From assembly GCA_000729835.1 (NCBI GenBank), contig JFHB01000110.1, positions 1 through 64,000 of the forward strand: 64,000 nucleotides of DNA, in the 5' to 3' direction. A model generated the notes under the pieces. The model did no database searches, was not told the origin of the DNA, and saw only the letters and a program-made list of their open reading frames with translations. The translations under genes and the position numbers were made by a program. This document shows positions 45,361 to 56,778 of the stretch, one piece after another; positions within the stretch are counted from its first letter, which is position 1; every line of letters begins with the position of its first letter. The stretch comes from Atkinsonella hypoxylon (lineage: Eukaryota > Ascomycota > Sordariomycetes > Hypocreales > Clavicipitaceae).

Positions 45361-45599
45361 ATTAACTAAATCCTGTAGCACTTTAACTCTTTACTAAAAA
45401 GGTTAAAACAAGAGGATTTAACCTATTAATACTACTAGTGTTAACATAGATTTAACAAAACAATAGTACATTAAGCAATAAGCTTACAGTATATATATTG
45501 CTACAATCTATTAACTAGAAGCTGCATTTAACCTTTCTGTTGCTGTATAACAGCAAGATATTACAATTAACGATATTAAGCAACTAAATAAGAGGCTTT

Positions 45600-45926
45600 A
45601 ATAGCAGATTAACAACTAAACCTATAGATTATAATATATCCTAATAGACCTTCTCTCTACTAAATTATATATATTTATTAATAAATCCTTTATAAATAAT
45701 AAAGATTTAAGCTCCTAAATAGAATACATAATTATTCTAGGCAATAAAGAAACTTACAAAAAGAACGCTAAATTTATAATAAAAGGCAATATTATTATAT
45801 ATAGCTCTATTAAAAGCAAGAGAGTTACAAGAAGCACACTTATATTAAAACTATACAGTATAGTGCAAGGCGTAGATATATTGTATACTATTAGCACTAC
45901 GTTAAATATAGTAATAAAGCAGCTAT
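45600..45926 (+). pseudogene. RNase H of C, N-terminal part
   Basis: Copia RNase H: the first acidic region near 45670-45690 (Phe-Ile-Asn-Lys-Ser-Phe), the Asn-Lys-Asp-Leu-Ser-Ser-Gln-Ile-x-Tyr-Ile-Ile block near 45700, and the Lys-Arg-Val-Thr-Arg-Ser-Thr-Leu block near 45820 with the helix after it. The frame is broken at 45926 by A2 and continues at 55881. The interval 45360-45600 is a readable linker of the same pol frame without known motifs. Confidence 0.82.
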
Positions 45927-46169
45927 TGTTACGGGATAATCCTACAGACCCGCAGGTCACTAGTGCACGTAACCGCAATTATGTATAAGTAGTTAGAAGC
46001 AACACTTAGGTAGTTAGATTGAACAATTAACAATTATTCACTAGAACACTATTTCTAGATGCTCCTTACAGAAGCTCTTATAACTCCTCTTACAATTTAT
46101 TATATAACCTATTAAATCTAATAACCTATTATTACTTCTAATAAACCTACATTAGATTCTACTGTAATA
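45927..46169 (+). repeat. 5' LTR of A2
   Basis: 243 bp. The outer edge (45927-45980) is unmutated: TGTTACGGGATAATCC, GACCCGCAGGTCACTAGTGCACG. The inner edge is mutated: ATTAGATTCTACTGTAATA where the 3' LTR has GTCAGATCCCACCGTAACA. The primer site would lie at 46170 (AGTAGTAGCAATTAC); it may be a mutated TGGTAGC-type site, but this is uncertain. Confidence 0.95.
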
Positions 46170-48640
46170 AGTAGTAGCAATTACTTTTAATTGTTGCTAA
46201 CCCTTCTTAAGCTTAAAAAGCTAAAATTATAATATTTAAGATAAAGCAACTTTAGAAGAAGCTTAGTAGAAGAAATTATATTTCTTTTACTAATAAAGAA
46301 CTTAAAACTATATACTAATTCTATAAATTTTACTACTAAAATCTAGATTTCTAGATTTAAAAAAGGGATTTTATACCTTAAGAGAAAAGAAGCTTACTAC
46401 TTTATTTTACTTACTATAAATTTATTAATAAACAGCTTAAATTATATAACTAACCTAAGTTAGTAGAACTACCTTCTTACTAGAATACTATTAACGCTTC
46501 TATAGTATAATAGGTATAAAGGTAGGTTAATAGAATTATTAATAAGGCTAAATCTACTAAACTCTTTATAGATTTACTAATAGTAATACTAAAAGGAAAA
46601 GCTAAAGCTAAATTATCTAGATTTAATAGCTTAAGAGATACTATCTATAAAGCTAATGCTAGTTCTATCTAAAATATTAAAGAAAAGTAAGTATAAAGAT
46701 CTAGATTTACACTACTTACTAAAGACCTAAATCTATTAAATATACCTTAAACTACTAAAAAGAACTTATTAATTAAAGAACTAGCTAAAGTCTTACTACT
46801 TTTATAGGCTTACTAAAGGTTTTATACCTTTAAGCTAAAGTATAAAGTAAAGAAAGCAGTAAAACTACTTAAAAAAGAGAACTCTTTACTAGAATAGCTT
46901 ATAGGTTTTTCTATAGAAATTAGTAAGTAAATTAGTAGAATTAAAGAAGAATTAATTAATAAAATTAGTAAATTATAGAGAGAATTAAACAATAAAATTG
47001 CTACTCTTTAGGTAGAGTAATAATACTTAGCCTAAAAGATAAAAACTATACTTAAGCCTTAGGATAAATATAATAAATAATACTATACCTAATAAGGCTT
47101 CTAGCTTAAGGATTATAGATAAAGAGCTTTTAATTCTTACTTACTTCTAAAAGATAACTAAAACTAGAAGTAAAGTTAAAAGTAACCTCTAAGTAAAGAA
47201 AACTATATAATATAGAAATACTTTAAACACTTTAGTACTTTTCTAAAAAAATAAAAGCTACTATAATTTCTAAAGAATTTATTAGAGTAATACTATAATA
47301 GTAAGGCTAAGAAGAGCTAAGATGCTAAAAAAGATTAAGATTAAGTATTTAGTAACTTTAAATATTAGTATATAAATTAATAGGCACTATACTATATTAG
47401 AAACAATAATCTCTAGCTAAATTTAGTAAATAAAAGGCTAAATCTATATTAAAAATAGAATAACTAAGGTAATATATAGTTCTAAACCCCTAAGGAATAA
47501 ATAAATTCTATATAAAAGATTACTAATATTAGTTACTTTAAACCCTTTAATAATAGAAATATCTATAAGCTAATTTTATATAAAGAAAAGTACACTATTT
47601 TCTATAATATAGAGCTATAGATCTAAGCTATTAAAGACTACTATAGCTATAGTATAATTAATGCCTAAAAAGCTATTTATATTAAGCTCTAAACTCTCTT
47701 TAAAGGGAATATATTAATATAGTATAGGTAGTATCTAGATTACTATAAAAAAATAGCTATTTTTAGCAGTTTAAACTCTATTTACACTACTATTTATAAA
47801 GAATTTAGTATATAGATCTAGAATGTAATAATATAGCTAGATTTAGCTAAGTTTATAGAGTAAAATATAATTAAAGAAAAATTATTTAGGGAATTTACCT
47901 TTAGAGTATTCTAATATATCTATATAAATAGTAAAACTATTAATCTTTAGCTTCTTTTAAGACTTTATTATAAGCTATACTTAGGATTGCAATAGCTATA
48001 CTTAATTTTAATAGTAAAAGACCTAAGATTTATATATATTACTATAGTAAATAATAAGGTTAAGGATCTATAAGAATACCTTAAGGATTTAGAAAAATAA
48101 TAAAAATTAAAAGACTATAAAGAAGGTATTAATACCTACTATACTTAAAGTAAATCTAATAGTAAGAACTTTAAAAATAATAAAGTAGCTTAAAGTAACT
48201 AAATAAACTAGAATAAAAGTAATAGTTAATTTTAGTTCTAACCTTTATTCTATAAAAATTACTAAAATAATTATTCTTAGTACCTACTATAAAACTAAAG
48301 GAATTAGCTGCTAAAAGAGCAGTAGCTTTAGCCTTAATAGAACTAGAATTTAGGGGCTAGCTAGAATTATTAGCTAGAGCTATAGTATTCTTAGTAGCTT
48401 TAATATTTCTAATAATAGAGCTTACTGTAGAATAATAAGGAATATACCTATATAATAATGTTTAAAGATAAATCTAACTAAAAAGACTATAAGAAGTACC
48501 TTAAAAGCTATAGATACTAGCTAATAGAAAAAGAAGAAATAGTTAATACTAAGGAACTATTAACTAGCTTAAAATCTAACTTTATTAAAACCTATTTTAC
48601 TAAAAGTAAAGAAAAGTAAAAGAAGAAGGTTTAAATAGAG
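46170..48640 (+). pseudogene. gag region of A2
   Basis: Between the 5' LTR and the protease; the second half matches A1 1-1750. The frame is readable only through many TAG/TAA. Visible are a lysine-rich region, a heptad-like stretch at about 46910-47030, and a Gln/Asn-rich region at about 48230-48400 where most TAG were probably CAG. No intact zinc knuckle seen. The assignment as Gag rests on position; a leader may occupy the first few hundred bases. Confidence 0.6.
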
Positions 48641-49160
48641 GTAAACTAAAAGGATTTATAGAGAATCTAGATAAAGTAAGTAGTTAAAGTAGTTATAAAG
48701 CTATAGCTTATTAAATTTAGCATTTTAAAGTTAAATTCCTTCCTAAAGATTTCTATTTAATTCTATAATAAAGGACTATTATATTAAATCTATTTAAATA
48801 CTAAAACCTCTTTAGTGCTAATTAATAAAGTATAGTTAACTTAGTTTAGTTAGAATATAAAATAGGTAAAAATAGAGCTAAAACTAGTTACTAAAGTGCA
48901 ATTATTCTTCTATATCTCTAAAACAGCTATATTTAACTTCTATATCTTTAGATCTATATATAGTATACCTATAACTAGCTATTTTACAGTTATAGCTAAT
49001 ATAATAAGTAACTTAGAACTAAAGCTCTTTCTAGGTTTAACCTTTCTCTATAATTATAGTGTTAAAATCGATTTTATCTGCCTTAGAGCTACTATTAGGT
49101 CTATTTATAATATAGTTATAGAAATAAGTATCTTCTAGCTAATTTTAAAGATTCTATATT
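48640..49160 (+). pseudogene. Aspartic protease of A2
   Basis: Active-site triplet at 48797-48805, now Asn-Thr-Lys (family Asp-Thr-Gly), and the second conserved block with Leu-Gly-Leu-Thr-Phe-Leu-Tyr near 49030-49050, inside the open stretch 48896-49138. Same frame and same lesions as A1. It is followed without a break by the linker to reverse transcriptase. Confidence 0.78.
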
Positions 49161-51380
49161 AGAATATAACAGCAGTATAAGCTGTAATAATTCCGCTAAA
49201 ATTATAGAAGTATATTCTAGTTAAATAGAAGGAGGTACTAGCTAATAAGAAGGCTACTGCCTACTATATATACTTAAAATTTAACCTTATTCTAGATATA
49301 TTGCTTAGTACAACTAACTAAGAATAAATAGTAGCCTATAACTATTTAGATAAATTTATTATAATCTAGAAAAATTAGAAGGTTATTTATCTTTAGTATA
49401 ATAAAGGGCTTAAGGCTAACTATATAATTATAAACCTATTTAATTTATATATATATTTTTCTAAGAATATTGCACCTAATAATATTTTATTGCCTATAGA
49501 AGATTATAAGTTATAGAAAGAAGGTAATAGTAGTAGATTTAACCCTAAGAAAGTTAATAATAGTATCTTTATATATAGAATCTCTTATTTTAAGAATGTA
49601 CTATATATTTACAATAAATATAAGGTTAAGGTAGAAAACTTAAACCTAAATATTATAATAAAGCTTATTAACTTAATAGATAAATATAACATTTATTATA
49701 ATAGAGGTATTATTTCTATACCTAAAGACTAGTATATAAAAGTAGATCTAGTAAATAGATAGTAAAAGCAGCTAAAACCTATCTAAATCTACCTACTAAA
49801 AGCTAAAGATAAAGCTAAACTAGATAAGGTTTATAATAAGCTATATTTAAGTAGAAAGATATTATATTTAAATAACCTAGTAGCTATAGCCTACTTAGCC
49901 TTTATAGTATAGATTAAAACCTTAATAGAAAGAAAAGAATAAGTTATAGTTAATATAAGGCTACTTAATAGTGTAGTAATGCTAAATATATACTCTTTAC
50001 TAGATTAATTAGATATTATAGTAGATATATATAGTAAGAAGATGTTTTTACTCTTTAATATATTAGGGTTTTTCTACTAGCTTTCTGTAAAATAAAAACA
50101 CTAATCTTATATAGTAGTAATATTAAAATAAGGATTAAAAGCATTAAATATAGCACTTATAGGCTTTAAGAATACACTAGCTTTTACTTAATAGTATATA
50201 GACTAATTATTTTAAAAGCATTAATATTTTATATAAATCTATATTAATAACATTATTATATTCTCTAACTTTACTAAGGACTACCTTATATACCTTAATA
50301 TAGTCTTATTAATTCTAGAGAAAAATAAGTTAATAATAGCTATAAAGAAGTTATTTATAAGCTACTTAGCTATTTAGCTATTAGGTTTTATTATTAATAG
50401 CAATAGAATTACTAATATAAATAATAAGCTAAAAGCTTTTTAAAAACTTAAGTTTTTAGTAGATCTTATAAATCTAAAGACCTTTATTAATATAGCTAGC
50501 TTTTTATAGAAAAGTATTCTATAGTTTAATATATAAATTTACTTAATATAGAAATAAAAAACTACTTTACTATAAGAGCTTTATAAGAAAGGCTTAGCTA
50601 ATAGTTTACTTAAACTAATACACTAAAAGAAAGCCTAAGAAGTAATATTTTTACTAGAACTTAAGGAAAAAAAAGCATTTTAAGAGGTAAAAGTATACCT
50701 TAATAAAAACACTATTCTATAGCACTATAACTTTAGTAAGCATTTATTCTTTAAAGTTAACGCTTATAAGGAAGAATTTAGGCTCTTTATCTTTTAGCTT
50801 ATAGGTAAATAGAACAGTTATAGTATACTTAATAAAGATATTAAAAGTAACTAACTATAGCTAATTCTTTTTCTCTTAAGATATACTTTTAACCTAAAGA
50901 AACATTATAGATTAACTAAGGTAGAGGTAGCTATAATTATATAGAGTATTTAAAAGCTATAGAAAATAGTTTAATTTAACTACTACACTATTAATATTAT
51001 TATAAACTACTTACTAGCGAAGGGGATTATTAAATATACCTTACTTACTACAATAGATCTAGATAAGGTTAACCTAAAATTAGCTAAAGTAGCTAATTAT
51101 TTATTGCAATTTAACCTAAGAGTCTTCTATATACTAGAAGTGCTAAATATAGTACTAAATACACTCTCTAGGTTGCTAGTTATAGTTTTATACTAAAAGG
51201 AAGCTTATAACAGTAAATTTAATAAGCTTAATATAAGCGTATTTTTTGCTAAAAAATATAGTACTATAGTAGTATTAAATAAAGGTCTAAAAGAGGAAAT
51301 TATTTAAGGCTATAGTTTTAATCTAAAGCTTAGTAGAATTATAGAAAGTATTAAGAACTTTTGTAAAAAGTAGAATTAGT
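49160..51380 (+). pseudogene. Reverse transcriptase and RNase H of A2
   Basis: Ty3/gypsy pol. Reverse transcriptase runs from about 49760 (Lys-Ala-Lys-Leu-Asp-Lys-Val-Tyr start) through Val-Asn-Ile-Arg-Leu-Leu-Asn near 49950 to the catalytic Tyr-Ile-Asn-Asn at 50240-50251, both Asp now Asn. The thumb ends near 50540. RNase H spans about 50690-51190, with Phe-Lys-Val-Asn-Ala-Tyr-Lys (first acidic residue now Asn), Leu-x-Tyr-Thr-x-Asn-x-x-Lys-His-Tyr, and the end motif Asn-Thr-Leu-Ser-Arg-Leu near 51160 (usual Asp-x-Leu-Ser-Arg). A1 carries the same frame up to 50316 of this copy, where B1 hit A1. Confidence 0.88.
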
Positions 51381-51399
51381 AAAATTAATAATAAAGACT

Positions 51400-52790
51400 A
51401 AGGATTCTACTATATAGATAAACTCTATAAAACAATAGACTTTTATACTATTATAATAGAAAAGGCCTATTTTAACTGTATATACCTATAAAGGTTATAG
51501 AATTTATCCTTAAAATAGTCTATAATAATTAAAACTATTTTAGCGCCTATAGAATAGCAGTAGAATTATAGGTAGTTTACTTTCTATAGATATATAAGCA
51601 GATTTAAATCTATATTACTTACTGCTGTATCTATAAAGAAAACGTAATTAACTATAGTAAGCTACTAAAGAAATTAAGGTTATTAAAGTTAGTTCTAACT
51701 CCTTTCTATATAATTTTGCTTAATTTTATTACTAATATACCTAAAGTTAGCTTAATAAATACCCTATAGCAAAAAGATAGATATAGCTCCTATAACTTAC
51801 TATATTTAGTAAATTGCCTATTTAGTAAGTAAATAATCCTTATACCTAGGTATATAATATATATAGTAGAAATTTAGGTAGAACTACTCTTATAGATGCT
51901 ATATTTATTAAACTAAAGCCTTCTTAAGTAGATTATAAGCAACTAAGATCTAAAGTTTATTTCTAATGTTTAAAGAAGTATATTTACCTAAATTAGAAGT
52001 AAATTGCTTATAGCTATAGCTTACTACCTATAGATAGATAAAATAGCTAAATAGAAGAATTAAATAGTTATTATTGCTATTTAATACTATATAGTTATAA
52101 ATCTAAATACACTATAGACTGCAATACTTTTAGCACTATAGCATTAACTTAATAATATAGTAGCAGCTAGTATAGAGATTTCCTCTAATAAACTTATATA
52201 TAGTTTCTAACTAGCTAATATTATTAATTTAATCTAATTAAATAACGTTTCTAGCAATAGAATAGATATAAGCAATATAGCTATACTTTAGAAGCTATAC
52301 TAATAAGAGGTAGAAATAGCTATTAGTATAGTAAATACCTTAAGCAAGATTAAATATAACGTTTAGTATAAGCTTATTAACATTAAAGTAGAGAATATAG
52401 TCTACCTATAATTACACTAAGAATATATACTTCTAGGAAAGCTAAAAAAGAAATAGTCTCCTTAATAGGTAGAGCTATATAAGGTTCTTATAAAAGTAAG
52501 CCTATTGTTATTTTGCCTAGATTTTCTACTAGATTTATATATACACTTAGTAGTATTAGTAGCTTACCTTTAGAAGCTAAGATAAAGTAAAGACCCTTTT
52601 AACTAGAAAAAGCAACTACTACTACTAATTATAATAGAAAGGTTTAGTATAAAAAACTATTAGGAAATTAAGCGAATTTATGCCTATTAAATCTAGTGTT
52701 TCTATAGTAGATTAAGTAAGCTATATTTAGAATTCCTTATATAATAGAAAGGGTTCTTTACTAAAGACAACTAATAGATTGCTAAAGATA
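51400..52790 (+). pseudogene. Integrase of A2
   Basis: Retroviral integrase of the Ty3/gypsy type. The zinc-binding region near 51440-51640 has His/Cys ligands mostly changed. The core has Leu-Asp/Asn-Phe-Ile-Thr-x-Ile-Pro near 51720-51740, Tyr-Ser-Ser-Tyr-Asn-Leu-Leu-Tyr-Leu-Val near 51790-51820, Ile-Ile-Ser-Asn-x-Asp-Pro-Lys-Phe-Ile near 51930-51970 (second acidic site), and Ala-Tyr-x-x-Gln/stop-Ile-Asp near 52020-52050 before the Gln-Lys-Asn-Gln helix. The C-terminal part runs to about 52790. No chromodomain is recognised, unlike E. The 5-bp duplication GCTAT is the footprint of this enzyme. Confidence 0.8.
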
Positions 52791-55632
52791 AGCTTAAAGT
52801 TAATACTTCTAAAATTATAAATAAATATCTATAGAAACACTCTATAAATTAAAAAGAAGAGTATTAACGTTATTAAAAGAGTAATATAGCCTACTAAAAA
52901 GCTCTAAATTAGCTAGTAAAAGCCTACTACTAACTCTTTTCCTTATAAGTCTTAATTTCCTTTATTATACAATAGATTATTTAAATCCCTTAGTATCTCT
53001 TTCCTTATATTCTTATTTATTATTATTAGAACTATTAAAATTAACCTATATTATAGAATTATAAGAGGTTAAAAAGAAAACACCTATAAATCTATATACT
53101 ATTGTTTTAACCTACTTTTTCTGTAAATTTACCTTTACTTTTATAAATTTTTGCGCTTTCTACTATATAACCTTTTTCTTATATCTTTATATATTATAAA
53201 ATCTTATAAATTTATTAATACTGTTATAGCTACTGCTCTTTCTATCCCTTTAGGCTATTATTTAGCTACTTTTAATAGTTAAACACTAGAATACTACGCT
53301 AAAGGTAATAGACTGCCTATAGAGTAAATTTCTATAGCCTATAGAACTAGCTAGCCTCTATAGAGCTACTTCTAGCCTCTTTTATCCCTTCTGCAGAAAA
53401 TCTACTACTATTATTCTTTTCTTTTAGTAGTTTAGAATTATTAATTCTAGTAAACCTAAATAGCCTATTCTAAGAAGAGAACAACAATAGTAACTACACT
53501 TAAGCTATAATACTACTACTATTTAAACCTAAAGAAGAATACATTACTTCTAATATATATATTAATTACAATAATAGTTCTAACGCTAAAAGTAAAGGTT
53601 TTAAGTTTAAGGAGTAAGAATATAACTATAAAGGTAATATAGTAGCTATAGAGCTAGATAATATTAAAACTTATTTTATATTACTTAATTTCTGCTGCCT
53701 ATATAGCACTTTTAGTAAGCTTAGAAGTACTAAGAGCACCCTAAAAGTTAATAAGTTTATCCTTAGTACTATTCCTATAGAAATTAAAGATAATATTAAT
53801 ATTACTAATGTAGAGCCTATTACAGAAAACTATAGTTAGTATTGCTACACTAATAAAGCTAAAGAAAAGGTATAAAATATAGAAAATGCTATTTACACTT
53901 ATACCTATAAATTTGCCCTTAAAGGTAGTACTATAGATAAAACTAGCATTAAGGTCTCTAAAGATAATGTATATTACTTACTCTAGTAGAATACAGTAAT
54001 ATATATCTTTAGAATTTATAATAACTATAAAGTAAAGCGCTAGAACTAGTAATATAAAGGTAAGGATACTAAGGTATCTATAGGTAACGCTAAAGTAGCT
54101 AAAAGAGGTAAGATATAGGCAAAAGCAGTAGCTACTATATACTATAGTAGCAATATAGTAAAAAGAGATAAAGAAACTATTACTATAGATTTATCTACTA
54201 GTTTACTGTTATAGGTAGTGTTACTTACTATTTACTTCTTTAATAAATTTAGCGGAATTAACAGCACTATTGTAGGTACCTTAGCTAGTATTAGCTATAT
54301 AGACTTACTCTTTATTCTATTAGCTAAGGTATAATCCTAAAGCTAGTGTAATAGTCTCCTTTAGAAGAAGTATAAATTTAACGCTAAAGAAATAATTAAA
54401 GTCTACCTTAAGAATACTTCTATAGATAGTAACGCTATATAGAAGCAACTTAACCTCTATATTACTAAAATTAATAAGTTAAATAAAAAGATTAACTAGG
54501 TTAAAATAGAGGCTAAAGGAGGTCTATTTAATAAGTAGTTTAATAAATTATAAACTGCTATCTACAGTATATACAACTAACTAAATAGTATAAGTTAATT
54601 TAATAAAGGTATTAATAACGTTATTAATAAAAATAAAACCTTACTAAAGGTTACTAGCAATATTAATATACTGTAGGCAGAAAGTAGATACTTACAACAC
54701 AAAATTAACTATATTTATATAGACTTCTTAGAACGCTTAGCTAACTAGCCTATTGCTATATAAAGCCTCTTTAGTAATAGATTTAACACTATTTAATATA
54801 GAAGAAGTGCTTAGTTTATTCTAATTAATCTATCTTTAATATATTTCTCTCTATTAATTTTATAAAAGATACCTTCTATAGTAAAGCTAATACTAACTAA
54901 GGTAAAAACGCTAACTAAGAGGCTAGCTATAGATAAACTAGTAGAAATACCTACTAAGCGTAAAACTAGCGCCTTCTAGGTAAAACCCTCCCTAAAGCTG
55001 CTAAGAACGTTCTTTAGCTTTACTTTCTAGAGAGAACTAACAGCCTACTATAACTAACTAATAATTTACTGCTATTACTAATGCTTAAGGATTAGAATAG
55101 GCTGTATATATATAAAGAAATACACTAAAGAGATCTAATAGAAAATTTGCTTTAATATAGATTAATTTTTAATACTTTTAATACTATATAGAATAATCTT
55201 ATATAAAGAATATACTATATAGATTTAATAAATTAGCTTTATTATATAAGATTAATTTATAGGATTTAACATTATTTAGGATAATTTTACGCAACTTTAC
55301 TTATATATAGAATATAGAATAAGCTTTAACGCTCTACTAGGTTTAAGGAAATTTATTAATTTAATATATAGATTTAATAGTTACTAGATTATAAGTGTAA
55401 TTTAGGCATTATAAGTGCACAGAAGAATATATAAATATAGCAACCTACGCTGTAGATTGCACTACAACAATAATAATGTATACTTATATAATAAAACAAT
55501 AACTACCTTTCTACGCCTTTTATAACAGCTAGATTAATAAGTTATTTAGTTTAATTTAATATACCTTCTAATAACTAACAATTAATTTTTAGAACAGCTA
55601 GAACAGCTAATCTTTTTTATAGAAGTAGCACT
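52790..55632 (+). pseudogene. Extra third reading frame of A2 (env position), unknown
   Basis: From about 53342 to 55150 one plus-strand frame (codon starts such as 53663) reads for roughly 600 codons with only TAG/TAA/RIP-type breaks, as expected of a former gene. N-terminal third: a hydrophobic run near 53402-53440, Asn/Ser-rich stretch, then a mixed domain with a Cys-Cys pair (53699-53704). Middle: a Gly/Ser-containing hydrophobic segment near 54250-54330. Then a long heptad-like Leu/Ile-Asn-Lys region (about 54430-54720) and another hydrophobic segment near 54810-54870, followed by a basic tail. This layout could suit a membrane or structural protein. I recognise no family. The parts 52790-53340 and 55150-55632 hold no clear frame. 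Confidence 0.6.
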
Positions 55633-55875
55633 TATTATAGAATAATTCTATAGACCTATAGGTCACTAGTGTATATAACTGCAATTATATATAAGTAGTT
55701 AGAAGCAACACTTAGGTAGTTAGATTAAACAATTAACAATTATTCACTAGAACACTATTTCTAGATGCTCCTTATAGAAGCTCTTACGACTCCTCTTACA
55801 ATTTATTGCATAACCTATTAAATCCAACAACCTATTGTCACTTCCGACAAACCCACGTCAGATCCCACCGTAACA
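55633..55875 (+). repeat. 3' LTR of A2
   Basis: 243 bp. The inner edge is mutated (TATTATAGAATAATTC, GTGTATATAACTGC), the outer edge fully intact (CACTTCCGACAAACCCACG...CCGTAACA). Even the first two bases, TG in the 5' LTR, are TA here. Followed by GCTAT. Confidence 0.95.
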
Positions 55876-56082
55876 GCTATAGAGACTGCTAATTCTACTA
55901 GTAGTCTATATAGATTTATTCTTATTGTATAAATGCCTTATAAAGCTTAGTATAATAAAGGAAAAGAGATTAATAATTAACATTATAGCGCTACATTAAT
56001 TATATAAAAGGCGCAAAATTAACAAGATCTATTAGATTAACAGCAAAGATAATATCGCTAATTTAATAATAAAAGCAATACT
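55876..56082 (+). pseudogene. RNase H of C, middle segment
   Basis: C resumes behind A2. Reading continues in the copia RNase H: Val-Tyr-Ile-Asp-Leu-Phe near 55900-55920 (third acidic region), the Thr/Ile-Lys-Glu-Lys-Arg-Leu-Ile-Ile-Asn/Asp-Ile helix near 55960-55990, and the Lys-Ile-Asn-x-Ile-x-x-Ile-Asn-Ser-Lys-Asp-Asn-Ile-Ala-Asn block near 56020-56060. It stops at ATACT (56078-56082), the B4 target site. The GCTAT at 55876-55880 is the duplicate made by A2. Confidence 0.85.
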
Positions 56083-56778
56083 TGTTAAAAATAAGCTACC
56101 CTGTATAGCCTATTTTTATGCCTACTAGTTGCTCTATCACGTGACCCTCATTAGGTCTTGTTACGTTGATTTTTGGTAGAGATATCGCTGTTACTAGATG
56201 CAAAACATCTAGAATCGACTAAGGCAAAGTTGCCTAACCTATAGTCAACTTTAACTGCGATTTTCTCCACAACTAGCAATAGTAGAAATTCAAGAAGTAT
56301 ACCATTTAAAAGCTAAGAATTAGGGCTATCTAATAGTATAATTGTTAGATAGAGTTGCTTATAAGGGTTGCTTATTATTAGTGGAATTTGTTAAATTGTA
56401 CACGTAAGCGTCTCGTTTGTATAGCTGTAAGTCGATTTTTTTGTTTTTATATAGTAAATCTTTTTGCAGAAATTATAAAGTAGCCTATAAGCCCCTTCTA
56501 GTGACTACAGCCCGCTAATATAGTTAGAGGGTCTATAAGGGACTGGAAAGATTTAAGATTCTACTCTTACTAAGTTCGTTATAGCGCTCTTAATATAAAG
56601 ATACCACTATTACAGTTATCTATTGCCTCTATATAATCTAGTACTATACACTACAGCTTGATTTAGGCCGCTGCTGCTTCCACTACGTAATAATTGCTAG
56701 GAGCAATTACAGGTGCTAAATCTAAGAGACTACTACCCTCTTAGATATCTAGTCCTGTAATCCCTATTATTTTCAATA
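56083..56778 (+). repeat. 5' LTR of B4
   Basis: 696 bp. The outer edge is clean: ACCCTGTATAGCC, CTATCACGTGACCCTCATTAGG, GTTGATTTTTGG. The inner edge is mutated (CACTACGTAATAATTGC, GAGACTACTACCC). It holds three hairpins found in most B LTRs: 56194-56212 (CTAGATG/CATCTAG), 56691-56709 (TAATTGCT/AGCAATTA, AGG loop), and an ATCTAAGAG/CTCTTAGAT pair about 15-40 bases further on. The T-rich TTTTTTTGTTTTTATATAG near 56437 is conserved in all copies and may be a core promoter or processing element. Confidence 0.95.

Larger units (their letters stand above)
42925..45926 (+). mobile_element. Copia element C, main fragment
   Basis: A second Ty1/copia lineage, unrelated in detail to B. The left side is cut by B3. 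On the right it is interrupted by A2 (duplication GCTAT at 45922-45926 and 55876-55880), resumes at 55881-56082, is interrupted again by B4 (ATACT) and ends in the window at 64000. Joined across both insertions, the RNase H frame reads through, which confirms the nesting. No LTR of C is in the window. Confidence 0.88.
45927..55875 (+). mobile_element. Complete gypsy element A2 with a third reading frame
   Basis: 9,949 bp with 243-bp LTRs (TGTTACGGGATAATC...CCACCGTAACA) and a perfect target duplication GCTAT (45922-45926, 55876-55880) inside the RNase H gene of C. Layout: LTR, gag region, protease, reverse transcriptase, RNase H, integrase, about 2.8 kb with an extra coding frame, LTR. Large for a fungal gypsy element because of the extra part. 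The interior is close to saturated for CpA-to-TpA change, while the outer LTR edges are intact. Confidence 0.95.

Noticed and set aside
45754..45978. Minus-strand open frame across the C/A2 junction
   Set aside because: It crosses the A2 insertion site and lies opposite to the C RNase H; it cannot be an old gene.
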